Of a stretch of DNA of 64,000 nt, positions 7,969-16,675 are shown one piece after another (the stretch's first letter is position 1; the number at the start of each line of letters is the position of its first letter). Below the pieces are notes generated by a model that had not been told where the DNA came from, did no database searches, and saw nothing but the letters and a program-made list of their open reading frames with translations. This stretch comes from Pseudomonas chlororaphis subsp. piscium (GTDB lineage Bacteria > Pseudomonadota > Gammaproteobacteria > Pseudomonadales > Pseudomonadaceae). Made by a program: the position numbers and the translations under genes. The DNA is taken from contig NZ_CP027707.1 of the NCBI RefSeq assembly GCF_003850345.1, forward strand, positions 2,914,001-2,978,000, in the 5' to 3' direction.

Positions 7969-9257
7969 TGAGTCAGGATTTTCTCGAAAGTTATTACGAA
8001 GCCACGGTTGAAAAGACCGCTTATCCGGCGCTCGGCGGCCGGGTGGAGGCCCGGGTGTGCATTCTGGGCGGCGGGTTGGCCGGGCTTTCCACGGCCCTTG
8101 GTTTGGCCGAGCGCGGCGTCAAGGACGTGGTGGTCCTCGAATCCCACACCCTGGGGCATGGCGCCTCGGGGCGCAACGGCGGGTTTGTGTTCGGCGGCTA
8201 CTGCCTGGGCAATGCCGAGCTGCTCAAGACCCTGGGCCGTGAGGAAGCACGGCGGCTCTACCGGCTGACCATCGACGCGGTCGAGCTGATCCGCCAGCGT
8301 GTCCGGCAATACGGCATCCAGTGCGACCTGACCGACAAGGGCGTGCTGCTGGCCAACTGGTTCAACGACCCGGCGCGCCTGGAAAAGCCTCGCCAGTTGA
8401 TGCAGGAGGTCTATGGCGTCGACTGGCAGTACGTGCCCCCAGGCGAGTTGCGGGAAAGGCTGAAGACCGAGCGCTACTTTGGCGCCTTGTTCGAGAGCAA
8501 TGCCTTTCACTTCCACCCGCTCAAGTATGTGTATGGCGTGGCCGCGGCTGTCGCCGGCTACGGCATCGATATCCACGAACACTCCGCGGCCCTGGCGATC
8601 GAGCGGCAGGGCGGCAAGTACCTGGTCAAGACCGCGGGCGGCGAAGTGCTGGCCGAGCAGGTGGTGTTCGCCGCGGGTGGTTATGCCCGCGGTTTGTACC
8701 GCCCGGTGGAGCGGGCGACGCTGCCGATTGCCACCTATGTGGTGGCGACCGAGCCCCTGGGCGAGGCCCTGAAGGATTCGATCAACTGCGAGTCGGCCAT
8801 TTACGACACCCGCTTTGCCTTCGACTACTACCGCCCGCTGGCGGACAGCCGGATCCTCTGGGGCGGGCGGATTTCCATCCTCAACCGTGGCCCGCAGGCG
8901 ATCGCCGGCTTGCTCAAAGCCGACCTGGTGACGGTCTACCCGCAACTGGCCGACGTGGAGATTGAGTATTCCTGGGGCGGGCTGATGAGCTACGGTCGCC
9001 AGCAGATGGCGCAGATCGGCCAGGACGACAACGGCGTGTGGCATGCCGTGGGGTTTGGCGGTCACGGCATGGCCCCGACCACGGTGGCGGGGGAGGTGCT
9101 GGCGGATGCCATTGCCAAGGCCATCCCCATTCCCCAGGGGTTCGGCAAGTTTGGCCTGGTGCCCACCTTCGGCCTGGCCGGCCTGGTCGCGGCGCAGGCA
9201 ACCTACACCGCCTATCAGGCCCTGGACGCCTACGATGCCCACCGTTTGAACAAATGA
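7968..9257 (+). CDS. FAD-dependent DadA/PuuB-type amine/amino-acid oxidoreductase
   Basis: A 429-residue flavoprotein of the D-amino-acid oxidase fold. The Rossmann motif CILGGGLAGLSTALGLAERG is near the N-terminus, followed by the GHGASGRNGGFVFGGY segment typical of gamma-glutamylputrescine oxidase-like enzymes. The C-terminal FAD motif GFGGHGMAPTTVAGEVLADAI is present. It probably oxidises the amino group of a substrate brought in by the overlapping LysP-like permease. The ATG at 7968 shares bases with the permease stop; an in-frame GTG one codon earlier is an alternative. It has no signal peptide, so it is cytoplasmic. The true substrate (lysine derivative, polyamine conjugate or other amine) cannot be read from sequence. 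Confidence 0.85.
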   Translation: MSQDFLESYYEATVEKTAYPALGGRVEARVCILGGGLAGLSTALGLAERGVKDVVVLESHTLGHGASGRNGGFVFGGYCLGNAELLKTLGREEARRLYRLTIDAVELIRQRVRQYGIQCDLTDKGVLLANWFNDPARLEKPRQLMQEVYGVDWQYVPPGELRERLKTERYFGALFESNAFHFHPLKYVYGVAAAVAGYGIDIHEHSAALAIERQGGKYLVKTAGGEVLAEQVVFAAGGYARGLYRPVERATLPIATYVVATEPLGEALKDSINCESAIYDTRFAFDYYRPLADSRILWGGRISILNRGPQAIAGLLKADLVTVYPQLADVEIEYSWGGLMSYGRQQMAQIGQDDNGVWHAVGFGGHGMAPTTVAGEVLADAIAKAIPIPQGFGKFGLVPTFGLAGLVAAQATYTAYQALDAYDAHRLNK

Positions 9258-9466
9258 CCGCCGCTTTTCCCTGGCTGTACAGGCCATGGGGCAATCTCAG
9301 CGTTTTCTGGCCCAAACCCCGGAATGAACTTATGCTGGCGGGCAAATCTGCACTCATTGAAAGCCCAAGGCGTGACGCGAGGACGTTCCGAGCGTCTACG
9401 ACTTGAACAAGTGACGCTGCTGCAGCCCGTATTGGCTCTTGGCATATTGAAATTGGGAGATTGTGT

Positions 9467-10663
9467 ATGGTCATCAAACCCCGCGTTCGCGGCTTTATCT
9501 GTGTGACGACCCACCCGGTCGGTTGCGAAGCCAACGTCAAGCAACAGATCGACTACGTCACCGAACAAGGCACCATCGACGCTGGGCCAAAGAACGTACT
9601 GGTGCTCGGCGCTTCCACCGGCTACGGCCTGGCCGCACGTATCACCGCCGCCTTCGGTTGCGGCGCCAACACCCTGGGTGTGTTCTTCGAGCGCGGCAGC
9701 GTTGACGGCAAGCTCGGCACCGCCGGCTGGTACAACACCGCAGCCTTCCACAAGTTCGCCGAAGAAAAAGGCCTGTACGCCAAGAGCATCAACGGCGACG
9801 CCTTCTCCGACGAAGTGAAGCGCCAGACCATCGAAACCATCAAGCGCGACCTGGGCAAGATCGACCTGGTGGTCTACAGCCTGGCCGCTCCGCGTCGCAC
9901 CCACCCGAAAACCGGCGAAGTCCTGAGCTCGACCCTCAAGCCGCTGGGCAAGTCGGTGACCCTGCGCGGTGTCGACACCGACAAGGAAATCGTTAAAGAG
10001 ACCACCCTGCAGCCAGCCACCCAGGAAGAAATCGACGGCACCGTAGCCGTGATGGGCGGCGAAGACTGGCAGATGTGGATCGACGCGCTGCACGAAGCCG
10101 GCGTACTGGCCGAAGGCGCGAAAACCACCGCCTTCACCTACCTGGGCGAGAAGCTGACCCACGACATCTACTGGAACGGTTCCATCGGCGAAGCCAAGAA
10201 GGACCTGGACCAGAAAGTCATCGGCATCCGCAAGGAGCTGTCGGAGCTGGGCGGCGACGCGCGGGTATCGGTGCTCAAGGCCGTGGTGACCCAGGCCAGC
10301 TCGGCGATCCCGATCATGCCGCTGTACCTGTCGCTGCTGTTCAAGGTCATGAAAGAGCAGGGCAGTCACGAAGGTTGCATCGAGCAGGTCTACGGTCTGT
10401 ACAAGGACAGCCTGTACAACCCGAACCCGATCATCGACCAGGAAGGCCGCCTGCGTGCCGACTACAAGGAACTGGAACCGGCCATCCAGGACCGCGTGAA
10501 GCAGTTGTGGGATGAAGTCACCAGCGAAAACCTCTACCAGCTGACCGACTTCACCGGCTACAAGCAGGAATTCCTGCGCCTGTTCGGCTTCGAGATCGAC
10601 GGCGTCGACTACGAAGCCGATGTCGATCCGGACGTGAAGATCGCCAACCTGATCCAGGTGTAA
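9467..10663 (+). CDS. fabV: Trans-2-enoyl-ACP/CoA reductase FabV
   Basis: A 398-residue, NADH-dependent enoyl-ACP reductase that performs the last step of each fatty-acid elongation cycle. It begins [20 protein letters not shown], the FabV N-terminus. The cofactor motif [16 protein letters not shown] follows, and the catalytic Tyr-x8-Lys is seen in [11 protein letters not shown]. Length equals the usual 398-400. I chose the ATG at 9467 with GGGAGA upstream rather than the longer frame. FabV enzymes are naturally insensitive to triclosan, a known property in Pseudomonas. It is monocistronic, ending at a strong hairpin. Confidence 0.95.
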   Translation: MVIKPRVRGFICVTTHPVGCEANVKQQIDYVTEQGTIDAGPKNVLVLGASTGYGLAARITAAFGCGANTLGVFFERGSVDGKLGTAGWYNTAAFHKFAEEKGLYAKSINGDAFSDEVKRQTIETIKRDLGKIDLVVYSLAAPRRTHPKTGEVLSSTLKPLGKSVTLRGVDTDKEIVKETTLQPATQEEIDGTVAVMGGEDWQMWIDALHEAGVLAEGAKTTAFTYLGEKLTHDIYWNGSIGEAKKDLDQKVIGIRKELSELGGDARVSVLKAVVTQASSAIPIMPLYLSLLFKVMKEQGSHEGCIEQVYGLYKDSLYNPNPIIDQEGRLRADYKELEPAIQDRVKQLWDEVTSENLYQLTDFTGYKQEFLRLFGFEIDGVDYEADVDPDVKIANLIQV

Positions 10664-10684
10664 GCGAGCTTACTGCGTCATCGC

Positions 10685-10714
10685 CAACGCCCCTCTCATG
10701 AGGGGCGTTGTCGT
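10685..10714. terminator. Terminator between fabV and the thioesterase gene
   Basis: A 10-bp perfect stem (CAACGCCCCT, 10685-10694, pairing with 10701-10710) with a six-base loop lies between two convergent genes. It is followed by the short T-rich TCGTTT on the plus strand. It likely stops fabV transcription and may act in both directions. Confidence 0.75.
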
Positions 10715-10721
10715 TTCTGCG

Positions 10722-11162
10722 TCAGGCGGTTTTCACGTTCATGGTGATACGCGCGCTGAAGACCTTGAGGTCTTCCTCATCGTAGATCTCCACCGCGACA
10801 ATCTTGTCGCCGCTGCTGTTCCAGTCCACCGCGCCGCCATCGGCCACCGCGCGCACCGACGTCTTGGCCTTGGCCAGGTATTCCACGGTCATGCCCTTGG
10901 GAATCCAGCGCGCGCCGGCCGGGATCGACACGTCGGTCATCACCCCGGCCGCCAGTTCGGCGGCGTTGCACAGGGCGATGGCGTGCACCGTGCCCAGGTG
11001 GTTGGTGATTTCCTTGCGAAACGGCACCTGCACCACCGAACGTCCCGCGCTCAGCTCGGCGATCAACGGATTGATGGTGCTGAAGTAGGGGGCCATCTGG
11101 CAGGCCATCTGACTGAATTTTTCCGGGCCGGCGGCGCTGAACATGCTGAGAACCTGACTCAT
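10722..11162 (-). CDS. Hotdog-fold thioesterase-like protein (DUF4442/PaaI-like)
   Basis: A 146-residue single-domain protein. The pattern PFRKEITNHLGTVHAIALCNAAELAAGVM is that of hotdog-fold thioesterases of the DUF4442 type: an N-x-x-G-x-x-H-A loop preceding the central helix. Such enzymes hydrolyse acyl-CoA or acyl-ACP. It is transcribed divergently from a TetR regulator. A perfect dyad lies 33 bases upstream of its ATG, so it is probably repressed by that TetR. Placement next to fabV suggests acyl-chain metabolism, but this is inference. Confidence 0.75.
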   Translation of the reverse strand: MSQVLSMFSAAGPEKFSQMACQMAPYFSTINPLIAELSAGRSVVQVPFRKEITNHLGTVHAIALCNAAELAAGVMTDVSIPAGARWIPKGMTVEYLAKAKTSVRAVADGGAVDWNSSGDKIVAVEIYDEEDLKVFSARITMNVKTA

Positions 11163-11194
11163 GGGGATGCCTCGTATCGGGATTGTTTTCAGGG

Positions 11195-11217
11195 TTTACA
11201 GAATAATATTCTGTAAA
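11195..11217. promoter_or_regulatory. TetR operator, 23-base perfect dyad
   Basis: TTTACAGAATA, one central base, then the exact inverted copy: 11 bp on each side with no mismatch. It sits 33 bases before the thioesterase ATG and about 100 bases before the divergent TetR ATG, overlapping where the thioesterase promoter should be. Form and location are those of an autoregulatory TetR-family operator. Part of the core (GAATA/TATTC) recurs at 11222-11230 as an AATATTC fragment. Confidence 0.75.
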
Positions 11218-11315
11218 AGAACAATATTCGGCTTTCGCGAAATATGTCAAGCTGGCGCCACCATTCACTGAGGCGTGCGCGCCTTGTTCCCTGGACCTTG
11301 GTTTTGTGATGGGCA

Positions 11316-11936
11316 ATGGACACGATCGATCTGCTTGAACGCTGCTACCCCGGCCGCAGGGCCGAACTCAAACGCGACATCCTCCGCCGAGCCCTGGCGT
11401 GCTTTAACGAACAGGGCCTCGAAGCCACCACCATCGAAATGATCCGCGCGGCCTGCGATACCAGCGTCGGCGCGATCTATCACCACTTCGGCAACAAGGA
11501 AGGGCTGGTGGCCGCGCTGTTTTTCGCCGCGCTGGACGATCAGGCCGGCCTGCGCGAGCGCTACATGAGCGACGCCCAGACCCTGGAGCAGGGTGTGCAG
11601 GCGCTGGTGCACAGCTATGTGGATTGGGTCGACGCCCAGCCCGAGTGGGCGCGGTTCCAGTTCCAGGCGCGGTATGCGGTCGCCAAGGGCCCGTTCGCCG
11701 AAGAGCTGACCAGCCGCAACAAGCTACGCAACCGCCAATTGCGCGAATGGCTGACGGCCCACACCCGGGCCGACGAATTACCACGGATACCCGCCGAGCT
11801 GCTGCCGTCGCTGATCGTCGGGCAGGCGGAAAACTACTGCCGCGCCTGGTTGTCCGGCCGGGTCCAGAGTAGCCCGAGCACCTATCGCCAGGAACTGGCC
11901 GAGGCTGCCTGGCGCTCGATCGGCGCCCATCAGTGA
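11316..11936 (+). CDS. TetR/AcrR-family transcriptional regulator
   Basis: A 206-residue repressor. The N-terminal HTH (about 18-65) reads [48 protein letters not shown] with the canonical [10 protein letters not shown]; the C-terminal half is a helical ligand pocket. It is divergent from the thioesterase gene and the perfect 23-base dyad lies between them, so it likely represses itself and the thioesterase. The ligand is probably an acyl compound or other hydrophobic molecule (inference). The Nudix gene starts 37 bases downstream and may be co-transcribed. Confidence 0.9.
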   Translation: MDTIDLLERCYPGRRAELKRDILRRALACFNEQGLEATTIEMIRAACDTSVGAIYHHFGNKEGLVAALFFAALDDQAGLRERYMSDAQTLEQGVQALVHSYVDWVDAQPEWARFQFQARYAVAKGPFAEELTSRNKLRNRQLREWLTAHTRADELPRIPAELLPSLIVGQAENYCRAWLSGRVQSSPSTYRQELAEAAWRSIGAHQ

Positions 11937-11973
11937 CGAGTTGAACGACACCCAATTGCCAAGGGGGAAGACC

Positions 11974-12906
11974 ATGCAAGCCGCACCCGTGCGCATCACC
12001 GCCGAGGAGATGCTCTCCGACAACTGGTACCTGCTGAAGAAATACAGCTTCGACCTGCAACGCCGCGACGGCAGCTGGCAGGCGCAGACCCGCGAGGTCT
12101 ACGACCGCGGCAATGGCGCGACCATCCTGCTGTACAACCGCGAGCGGCGCAGGGTGCTGCTGATCCGCCAGTTCCGCATGCCAACCTACGTCAACGACCA
12201 CAGTGGCTACCTGATCGAGACCGCCGCCGGCCTGCTGGACAATGCCAGCCCGGAAGAACGCATCCGCCTGGAAGCCGAAGAGGAAACCGGCTACCGCGTC
12301 GGTGCGGTGGAGAAGGTCTATGAAGCCTTCATGAGCCCCGGCTCGGTCACCGAGCGCCTGCACTTTTTCATCGGCGAGTATTCCCCCGACGACCGCATCG
12401 GCGACGGCGGCGGCCTGGAGGAAGAGGGCGAGGACATCGAGGTGCTGGAGCTGGGTTACCAGCAGGCGCTGGACATGGTGCGCAGTGGCGAGATTGTCGA
12501 CGGCAAGACCATCATGCTCCTGCAATACCTGGAGCTGCGCTTGATGCCGTCGCGTCGGCTGACGATCCTGGTGGCCGCGCCCCGGTATTCGGCGACCGAC
12601 GATGCAGCGGCGCTGGCGCGGCAGGTCGCCAGCCTGGACGACTGTGCCGCGCGGCTGTTCGAGGCCGGGCACAGCCCCGTGTTCGGCCAGTGGCTGGGCT
12701 TGGCGGCGGAGGATTCGAGCGCTGCCGGTGAGCCAGGCGCCCGGTTCCAGGAGCGTGCGCGGCATCAGTTGCAGCGTTGCGACGCGCTGTTGCGCATCGG
12801 CGGTGCCTGCGCCAGTGCCGATGCGCTGGTCGCGATGGGTGAGGGCCTGGGCCTGCCGGTCTACCGCTCGCTGCAAGACATCCCGCGTTGTAATCCGGCC
12901 AGTTGA
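11974..12906 (+). CDS. NudK-type Nudix hydrolase fused to a C-terminal DUF4406-like domain
   Basis: A 310-residue two-domain protein. Residues 1-190 match E. coli NudK (GDP-mannose/ADP-ribose pyrophosphatase): [35 protein letters not shown], and a Nudix box [20 protein letters not shown] with the metal-binding EEETG intact, although the first Glu of the box is Ser. NudK normally ends near residue 190. Here about 115 residues follow, with [46 protein letters not shown] and [14 protein letters not shown]. That is the pattern of DUF4406/SLOG-like, nucleoside deoxyribosyltransferase-related folds. A joint role in clearing modified nucleotides is plausible. The ATG was chosen for AGGGGGAAG upstream. 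Confidence 0.8.
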   Translation: MQAAPVRITAEEMLSDNWYLLKKYSFDLQRRDGSWQAQTREVYDRGNGATILLYNRERRRVLLIRQFRMPTYVNDHSGYLIETAAGLLDNASPEERIRLEAEEETGYRVGAVEKVYEAFMSPGSVTERLHFFIGEYSPDDRIGDGGGLEEEGEDIEVLELGYQQALDMVRSGEIVDGKTIMLLQYLELRLMPSRRLTILVAAPRYSATDDAAALARQVASLDDCAARLFEAGHSPVFGQWLGLAAEDSSAAGEPGARFQERARHQLQRCDALLRIGGACASADALVAMGEGLGLPVYRSLQDIPRCNPAS

Positions 12907-12940
12907 ACCCGCGTTCAGCAGGCCGGGTGGTCGACAGCCT

Positions 12941-13018
12941 TGTATCGGAGTGTGTATCGGCCCGGCGCTGATACACCTGCTTGTCCTGGCGCCGGTTGCG
13001 CACACAACCCGGATACAC
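12941..13018. promoter_or_regulatory. TGTATC half-site cluster upstream of the EF-hand/EGKCG gene
   Basis: TGTATC occurs directly repeated at 12941-12946 and 12953-12958. Inverted copies (GATACAC) lie at 12970-12976 and 13012-13018, all within 170 bases before the EF-hand precursor ATG. The same half-site, in 10-base direct repeats, precedes the response-regulator operon and the DUF2790 gene. Direct repeats of this period are typical OmpR/PhoB-family sites. The cognate regulator is probably the neighbouring two-component system (inference). Confidence 0.5.
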
Positions 13019-13108
13019 CCCGCGGATTAACTACGTCCACTCGCCAGCACCGAGCTTCTCGGTGTCGGTGGCGGGAACCGTTAATCAATCCATCCAAGGG
13101 GTATCAGC

Positions 13109-13495
13109 ATGTTCAAACTCTCCAATGTTTCCAACGTCGCGCTCGGCCTGGCACTGGTCGGCGGCCTGGGCCTGTCCACCGCCGCTTCGGCGCTGAGCAT
13201 GACCGAGCTGTCCCAGGGCTACACCCTGGCCGCGGCCGACGGGGTCAAGACCTCCACCGAAGGCAAGTGCGGCGAAGACAAGTTCGCCAAGACCGACACT
13301 AACCACGACGGCAAGGTGTCCCGCGAGGAGTTCATCGCCGCCGCCCCCGAGCGCGCCGCCGAGTTCGACAAGATCGACGCCAACCACGATGGCGCCATCA
13401 GCCTGAGCGAAGCCAAGCAGTACCTGGCGGCCAAGGCCGGCTCGGCCGAAGGCAAATGTGGCGAAGGCAAGTGCGGTGCGGCGATCGAGTCCTGA
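13109..13495 (+). CDS. Secreted EF-hand protein with EGKCG motifs; probable copper-binding RiPP precursor (HvfA/bufferin-like)
   Basis: A 128-residue precursor with a Sec signal ([20 protein letters not shown]...ASA, residues 1-28). Two canonical EF-hand loops follow: [12 protein letters not shown] (63-74) and [12 protein letters not shown] (90-101). Three EGKCG motifs are present, one before the EF-hands (51-55) and two in tandem at the C-terminus (114-123). EGKCG is the motif whose Cys is oxidised by HvfB-type DUF692 enzymes into copper-binding groups in the Haemophilus HvfA peptide. DUF692 and DUF2063 genes follow directly. I therefore infer a ribosomally made, modified, periplasmic copper chelator. 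The EF-hand pair inside the precursor is unusual. AAGGGGT precedes the ATG. Confidence 0.8.
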   Translation: MFKLSNVSNVALGLALVGGLGLSTAASALSMTELSQGYTLAAADGVKTSTEGKCGEDKFAKTDTNHDGKVSREEFIAAAPERAAEFDKIDANHDGAISLSEAKQYLAAKAGSAEGKCGEGKCGAAIES

Positions 13496-13506
13496 TCGGC
13501 GGTGGC

Positions 13507-13536
13507 GGGGAGCACCCAGGTGCTCCCCGATTTTTT
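13507..13536 (+). terminator. Intrinsic terminator/attenuator between precursor and modifying-enzyme genes
   Basis: GGGGAGCACC (13507-13516) pairs with GGTGCTCCCC (13519-13528), followed by GATTTTTT. It lies 12 bases after the precursor stop and 33 bases before the DUF692 start. Partial termination here would give much more precursor than enzyme mRNA, a common arrangement in RiPP operons. Confidence 0.75.
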
Positions 13537-13560
13537 CCGGGGCAACAGGAGATCGGGCCC

Positions 13561-14457
13561 ATGCCTCCCTCAATACGACCCTGCAACATCCCATCATCCG
13601 CCCAAGCCCCACGGCAGCCCGTTTCGGCAGCCGTGGGGCTTGGCTTGCGTCGTGCCTTGCTCGACTCATTGAATACGGCGCCTGCGGGCGCTTTTGATTT
13701 TCTGGAACTGGCGCCGGAAAACTGGATCGGCATCGGCGGTGCCCATGGCGCCGCGTTGCGCGCCCTGGCCGAGCGTTACCCGTTGAGCTGCCACGGGCTG
13801 TCGTTGTCCCTGGGTGGTCCGGCGCCGCTGGACCTGGGGTTCCTGCGGGAAGTCCGGCAGTTCCTCGATCGATTTAATGTGCCGCTGTACAGCGAGCACC
13901 TGAGCTACTGCGGCGACGACGGGCACCTCTACGACCTGTTGCCGCTGCCGTTCACCGAAGAGGCGGTGCGCCATGTCGCGGCGCGCATCCGCCAGGCCCA
14001 GGATGTGCTGGGCCGGCGCCTGGCGGTGGAGAACGTGTCGTACTACGCCGCGCCACGCCAGGACATGGACGAGCTGGCCTTCACCAACGCGGTGCTGGCC
14101 GAAGCCGATTGCGACCTGTTGCTGGACGTCAACAACCTCTACGTCAACTCGGTGAACCACGGGTTCGAGCCCCGGGCCTTTCTCGCCGGCCTGCCGCCGG
14201 AGCGGGTGGTGGCGATGCATGTGGCCGGGCACTACGACCAGTCCGACAGCCTGAAAATCGATACCCACGGCGCGCCGGTCAAACCGGTGGTCTGGGACTT
14301 GCTGGCGCGCGCCTACCAGCTGTTTGGCGTGCAGCCGACCCTGCTGGAGCGGGACTTCAACTTTCCGCCATTCGCCGAGCTGCTGGGCGAGCTGGACAGC
14401 ATCCGCCAGTTGCAGGCCGATGCCTGCCAGGCACAGGGGAGGCTGGCCCATGGCTAA
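13561..14457 (+). CDS. bufB: DUF692 multinuclear iron oxidase (MbnB/HvfB/BufB-like)
   Basis: A 298-residue TIM-barrel-type DUF692 protein, the family of multinuclear non-haem iron enzymes that rewrite Cys residues in peptide precursors. Family motifs are present: [68 protein letters not shown] and DTHGAPV. The His, Asp and Glu residues in these are the iron ligands of the family. I placed the start at 13561 with AGGAGAT upstream. The stop overlaps the DUF2063 start by eight bases, so the two are translationally coupled. Its substrate should be the EF-hand/EGKCG protein encoded just upstream. Confidence 0.88.
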   Translation: MPPSIRPCNIPSSAQAPRQPVSAAVGLGLRRALLDSLNTAPAGAFDFLELAPENWIGIGGAHGAALRALAERYPLSCHGLSLSLGGPAPLDLGFLREVRQFLDRFNVPLYSEHLSYCGDDGHLYDLLPLPFTEEAVRHVAARIRQAQDVLGRRLAVENVSYYAAPRQDMDELAFTNAVLAEADCDLLLDVNNLYVNSVNHGFEPRAFLAGLPPERVVAMHVAGHYDQSDSLKIDTHGAPVKPVVWDLLARAYQLFGVQPTLLERDFNFPPFAELLGELDSIRQLQADACQAQGRLAHG

Positions 14458-15211
14458 GCCGCTGATCGCCCTCGACGCCCAGCAACAAGCCCTGACCGCC
14501 TACCTGCGCGACCCTGAGCGCCGCGCGCCGCCCGCCGGGATGGACCGCGCGCGGGTGGAGATTTACCGCGAACTGGTGTTCGACAACCTGCTGTCGTTGC
14601 TTGGCAATACCTTCCCGGTGTTGCGCTCGATACTGGGCGAGGCGGACTGGCGCCGGCTGCTGCGGGTGTTCCTGCGCGAGCACCGTTGCGCCACGCCGAA
14701 GTTCGGCGAGATCGCCGGCGAGTTCGTGGCCTGGATGGCCTCCGCGCCCGCCGCTTTGCAGGACGCCGGCTGGCCGGCCTTTATGCTGGAGCTGAGCCAT
14801 TACGAGTGGATCGAAATGGCCCTGCAACAGGCCGAGGCCGAACCGCTGCCGGCCAGCGACCCGGAGCGGTTGCTGACCCAGCCCTTGCGCCTGTCGCCCC
14901 TGGCCTGGCCGCTGGCCTATGCCTGGCCGGTGCAGCGCCTGGGGCCGGCCTGGCGTCCTGCCGAGCCCGGGGCAGCACCGACCTTGCTGCTGATCCGCCG
15001 CGATGCCGACTACCGGGTGCACTTCTCCGAACTCAGCCCCCTGGCCTGGCGCCTGCTGCAACGTATCGAGGCCTTTCCACTGCTATCGGGTCGCGACCAG
15101 TTGCAAGGCCTGGCCCTGGAAGCAGGTATCGACGACCTCGAGACCTTTCTCGCCAATGGCCTGAACCTGCTGCAACAGATGCACGGCCAAGGCGTTATCG
15201 GCCCTGTGTAG
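14450..15211 (+). CDS. bufC: DUF2063 partner protein of the DUF692 enzyme (HvfC/BufC-like)
   Basis: A 253-residue protein with the DUF2063 opening ([51 protein letters not shown]) and the [18 protein letters not shown] segment. Members dock the precursor peptide onto the DUF692 enzyme. GGGGAGG lies ahead of the ATG, inside the overlap with the DUF692 gene. Its stop codon lies in the left arm of a repetitive hairpin (15207-15235). The product is cytoplasmic; no membrane segment is seen. Confidence 0.85.
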   Translation: MAKPLIALDAQQQALTAYLRDPERRAPPAGMDRARVEIYRELVFDNLLSLLGNTFPVLRSILGEADWRRLLRVFLREHRCATPKFGEIAGEFVAWMASAPAALQDAGWPAFMLELSHYEWIEMALQQAEAEPLPASDPERLLTQPLRLSPLAWPLAYAWPVQRLGPAWRPAEPGAAPTLLLIRRDADYRVHFSELSPLAWRLLQRIEAFPLLSGRDQLQGLALEAGIDDLETFLANGLNLLQQMHGQGVIGPV

Positions 15212-15235
15212 CCGCAGGCTGCGCCAGCGGCTACA
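15207..15235. repeat. GTAGCCGC-type REP hairpin overlapping the DUF2063 stop codon
   Basis: TGTAGCCGC (15207-15215) and GCGGCTACA (15227-15235) form a hairpin whose left arm contains the TAG stop of the DUF2063 gene (15209-15211). Related CAGCGGCTACAGG sequence recurs at 15896-15908 and at 36973-36984, so this is a second REP family in the window. Confidence 0.65.
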
Positions 15236-15280
15236 GGGATATGCGCCTGTTATCAAGCTTTCCACCCCGCAAAAACACCA

Positions 15281-15308
15281 AAGCCGCAGCTCAAGCTGCG
15301 GCTTTTTT
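15281..15308. terminator. Terminator between the DUF2063 and DoxX genes
   Basis: AAGCCGCAGC (15281-15290), loop TCAA, then GCTGCGGCTT (15295-15304) followed by TTTT. It is a strong intrinsic terminator for the rightward DUF692/DUF2063 operon. Adenines upstream may make it work for the convergent DoxX gene too. Confidence 0.85.
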
Positions 15309-15321
15309 CTGCCCCGAGGCA

Positions 15322-15828
15322 TCAGTGCCCGTGGCGCAGGCGCCCGATCAACGCATCCAGGCTGAGCTTGCCCGGGCCCTGGAACAGCAGCGGCAGCAGC
15401 GCCGCCAGGTAGATCACCGGCAGCTTGAAGTTGCCGTGGCCCTTGTTGCTGATGGCGTAACCCTGGGCCAGTTCGCCGAGGGTCGACCACTCGGTCGGCC
15501 AGTGCACGGCGGCGGTGGCGACCACCGTGACCACCATCAGCACCAGCGCGGCGAAGCGGGTGCCCAGGCCCAGCAGCAGCGCCATGGCGCACAGCAGCTC
15601 GGCCCACATCGACAGCTGCCAGTTCAGGCTCGCCGGCAACTGGTCGAAGGGAAAGGGGAAGGCGGACTGGATCTGCTGGAACCAGTTTTCACCCCGCCAT
15701 TTTTCCAGGCCCGCTTCGAAGAACTCCCAGGCCAGCAACAGGCGCAGGCTGAGGAGCGCGACCCAGGGGGAGACGCGGTTGAGGTGGCGTTGCAGCCCGT
15801 CGAGGGCGGACGAAAGCGTGAGGATCAT
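15322..15828 (-). CDS. DoxX-family inner-membrane protein
   Basis: A 168-residue protein with four hydrophobic helices and DoxX features: [41 protein letters not shown] and [20 protein letters not shown]. DoxX proteins often accompany DUF692/DUF2063 genes (for example in the gold/copper-induced gig cluster of Cupriavidus). They may handle quinol-linked redox or membrane transfer for the metal-binding peptide, but no firm function is known. The ATG at 15828 is preceded by AGGAGATCACCC. Here it is convergent with the precursor operon rather than within it, and downstream of the ferric-reductase-like gene. Confidence 0.85.
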   Translation of the reverse strand: MILTLSSALDGLQRHLNRVSPWVALLSLRLLLAWEFFEAGLEKWRGENWFQQIQSAFPFPFDQLPASLNWQLSMWAELLCAMALLLGLGTRFAALVLMVVTVVATAAVHWPTEWSTLGELAQGYAISNKGHGNFKLPVIYLAALLPLLFQGPGKLSLDALIGRLRHGH

Positions 15829-15860
15829 GGGTGATCTCCTGTTAGGGGAATATCGCAAAA

Positions 15861-15908
15861 GCTGCGCCGCCTGCGGCGTTGATCGCAGCCTGTGGCAGCG
15901 GCTACAGG
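15861..15908. repeat. GC-rich REP-like repeat
   Basis: A GC-rich imperfect inverted repeat (GCTGCGCCGCCTGCGGCG... GCAGCGGCTACAGG) between the DoxX and ferric-reductase-like genes. It shares its right arm with the hairpins at 15207-15235 and 36836-36982. Confidence 0.5.
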
Positions 15909-15923
15909 GCGGCGCGGTTGAGT

Positions 15924-16559
15924 TCAGCGTGGGCTCAGGGCCTGGCGTTGCCGGCGTTTGTTGGCCTGGGCCAGCTTGCCCAGCAGGTTGATCGTCATGG
16001 CCGAGCAGGTGATGGCGAAGGGCAGCAGGTACCAGGTGCTCAGGGGAATGCGTTTGAAATTGGAGAAAGCGAATATCGCGGCGATCACCCACATGCCGCT
16101 GGTGTGCAGGCGTTTCCAGGCGGTACGGCTGAGCAGCGATGCCGGGCCTTTGAACGAGGTCAGGGTCAGCAGCAGGATGAATAGGTAACCCACGGACCCG
16201 GGCAGGTTGTCCAGGGTGCTGCGGCCGGGCCAGAACTCCGGGTTCAGTTGCCCGTAGCTGTAGATCAGCAGCGCGTGTACCAGGTGCGAGAAGGCGAACG
16301 CCAGGCCGATGAAACGGCGCTCGCGCACCAGCGCCTGGCCCAGCGGCGAGGGCAGCAGCACAGCGAATGCCGAGGCGGTGAAGGCCAGCAGAAACAGCAC
16401 GAAGGACGAACGCGCGGTGGCGCGGATGGCGCTACGGGTGGCCTCGACCAGGTCTGGATTGAGCAGCAGGATCAGCGCGGTCATCAGCAGCACGACGGCG
16501 GCCAGCAGGCTGAACAGCCGCCAGCCGTGGAAACGCAAGGGGAGGGATTGAGTGGGCAT
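15924..16559 (-). CDS. Ferric-reductase-like transmembrane protein
   Basis: A 211-residue inner-membrane protein with about six hydrophobic helices. The segment [21 protein letters not shown] and the later [22 protein letters not shown] carry well-spaced His residues, as in the b-haem-binding ferric-reductase-like/MsrQ superfamily. It lacks the FAD/NAD module of full ferric reductases, so electrons would come from quinol or a partner. Position between the two-component genes and DoxX on the same strand suggests membrane electron transfer for the metal/thiol island. Exact function is unknown. Confidence 0.7.
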   Translation of the reverse strand: MPTQSLPLRFHGWRLFSLLAAVVLLMTALILLLNPDLVEATRSAIRATARSSFVLFLLAFTASAFAVLLPSPLGQALVRERRFIGLAFAFSHLVHALLIYSYGQLNPEFWPGRSTLDNLPGSVGYLFILLLTLTSFKGPASLLSRTAWKRLHTSGMWVIAAIFAFSNFKRIPLSTWYLLPFAITCSAMTINLLGKLAQANKRRQRQALSPR

Positions 16560-16675
16560 GAGGGGCTCCTTGAGGTTGGGCGCCGCTGTCGCGGCGCGTC
16601 CCAGGAGTCTTGCAAGGCCGTGTATATCGGCTGTGTCGGCAAAGGGCGGTTATGTATGCCTGTGTAGCAAAGCGT

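Noticed and set aside
10777..11316. A 179-codon minus-strand frame overlapping the thioesterase gene in another frame
   Set aside because: The thioesterase frame has the hotdog motif; the alternative is Arg/Gly-rich shadow and crosses the operator.
13458..13697. Short plus-strand frame over the terminator and the DUF692 start
   Set aside because: Arg/Ser-rich, no ribosome site, and overlapped by the well-supported DUF692 gene.
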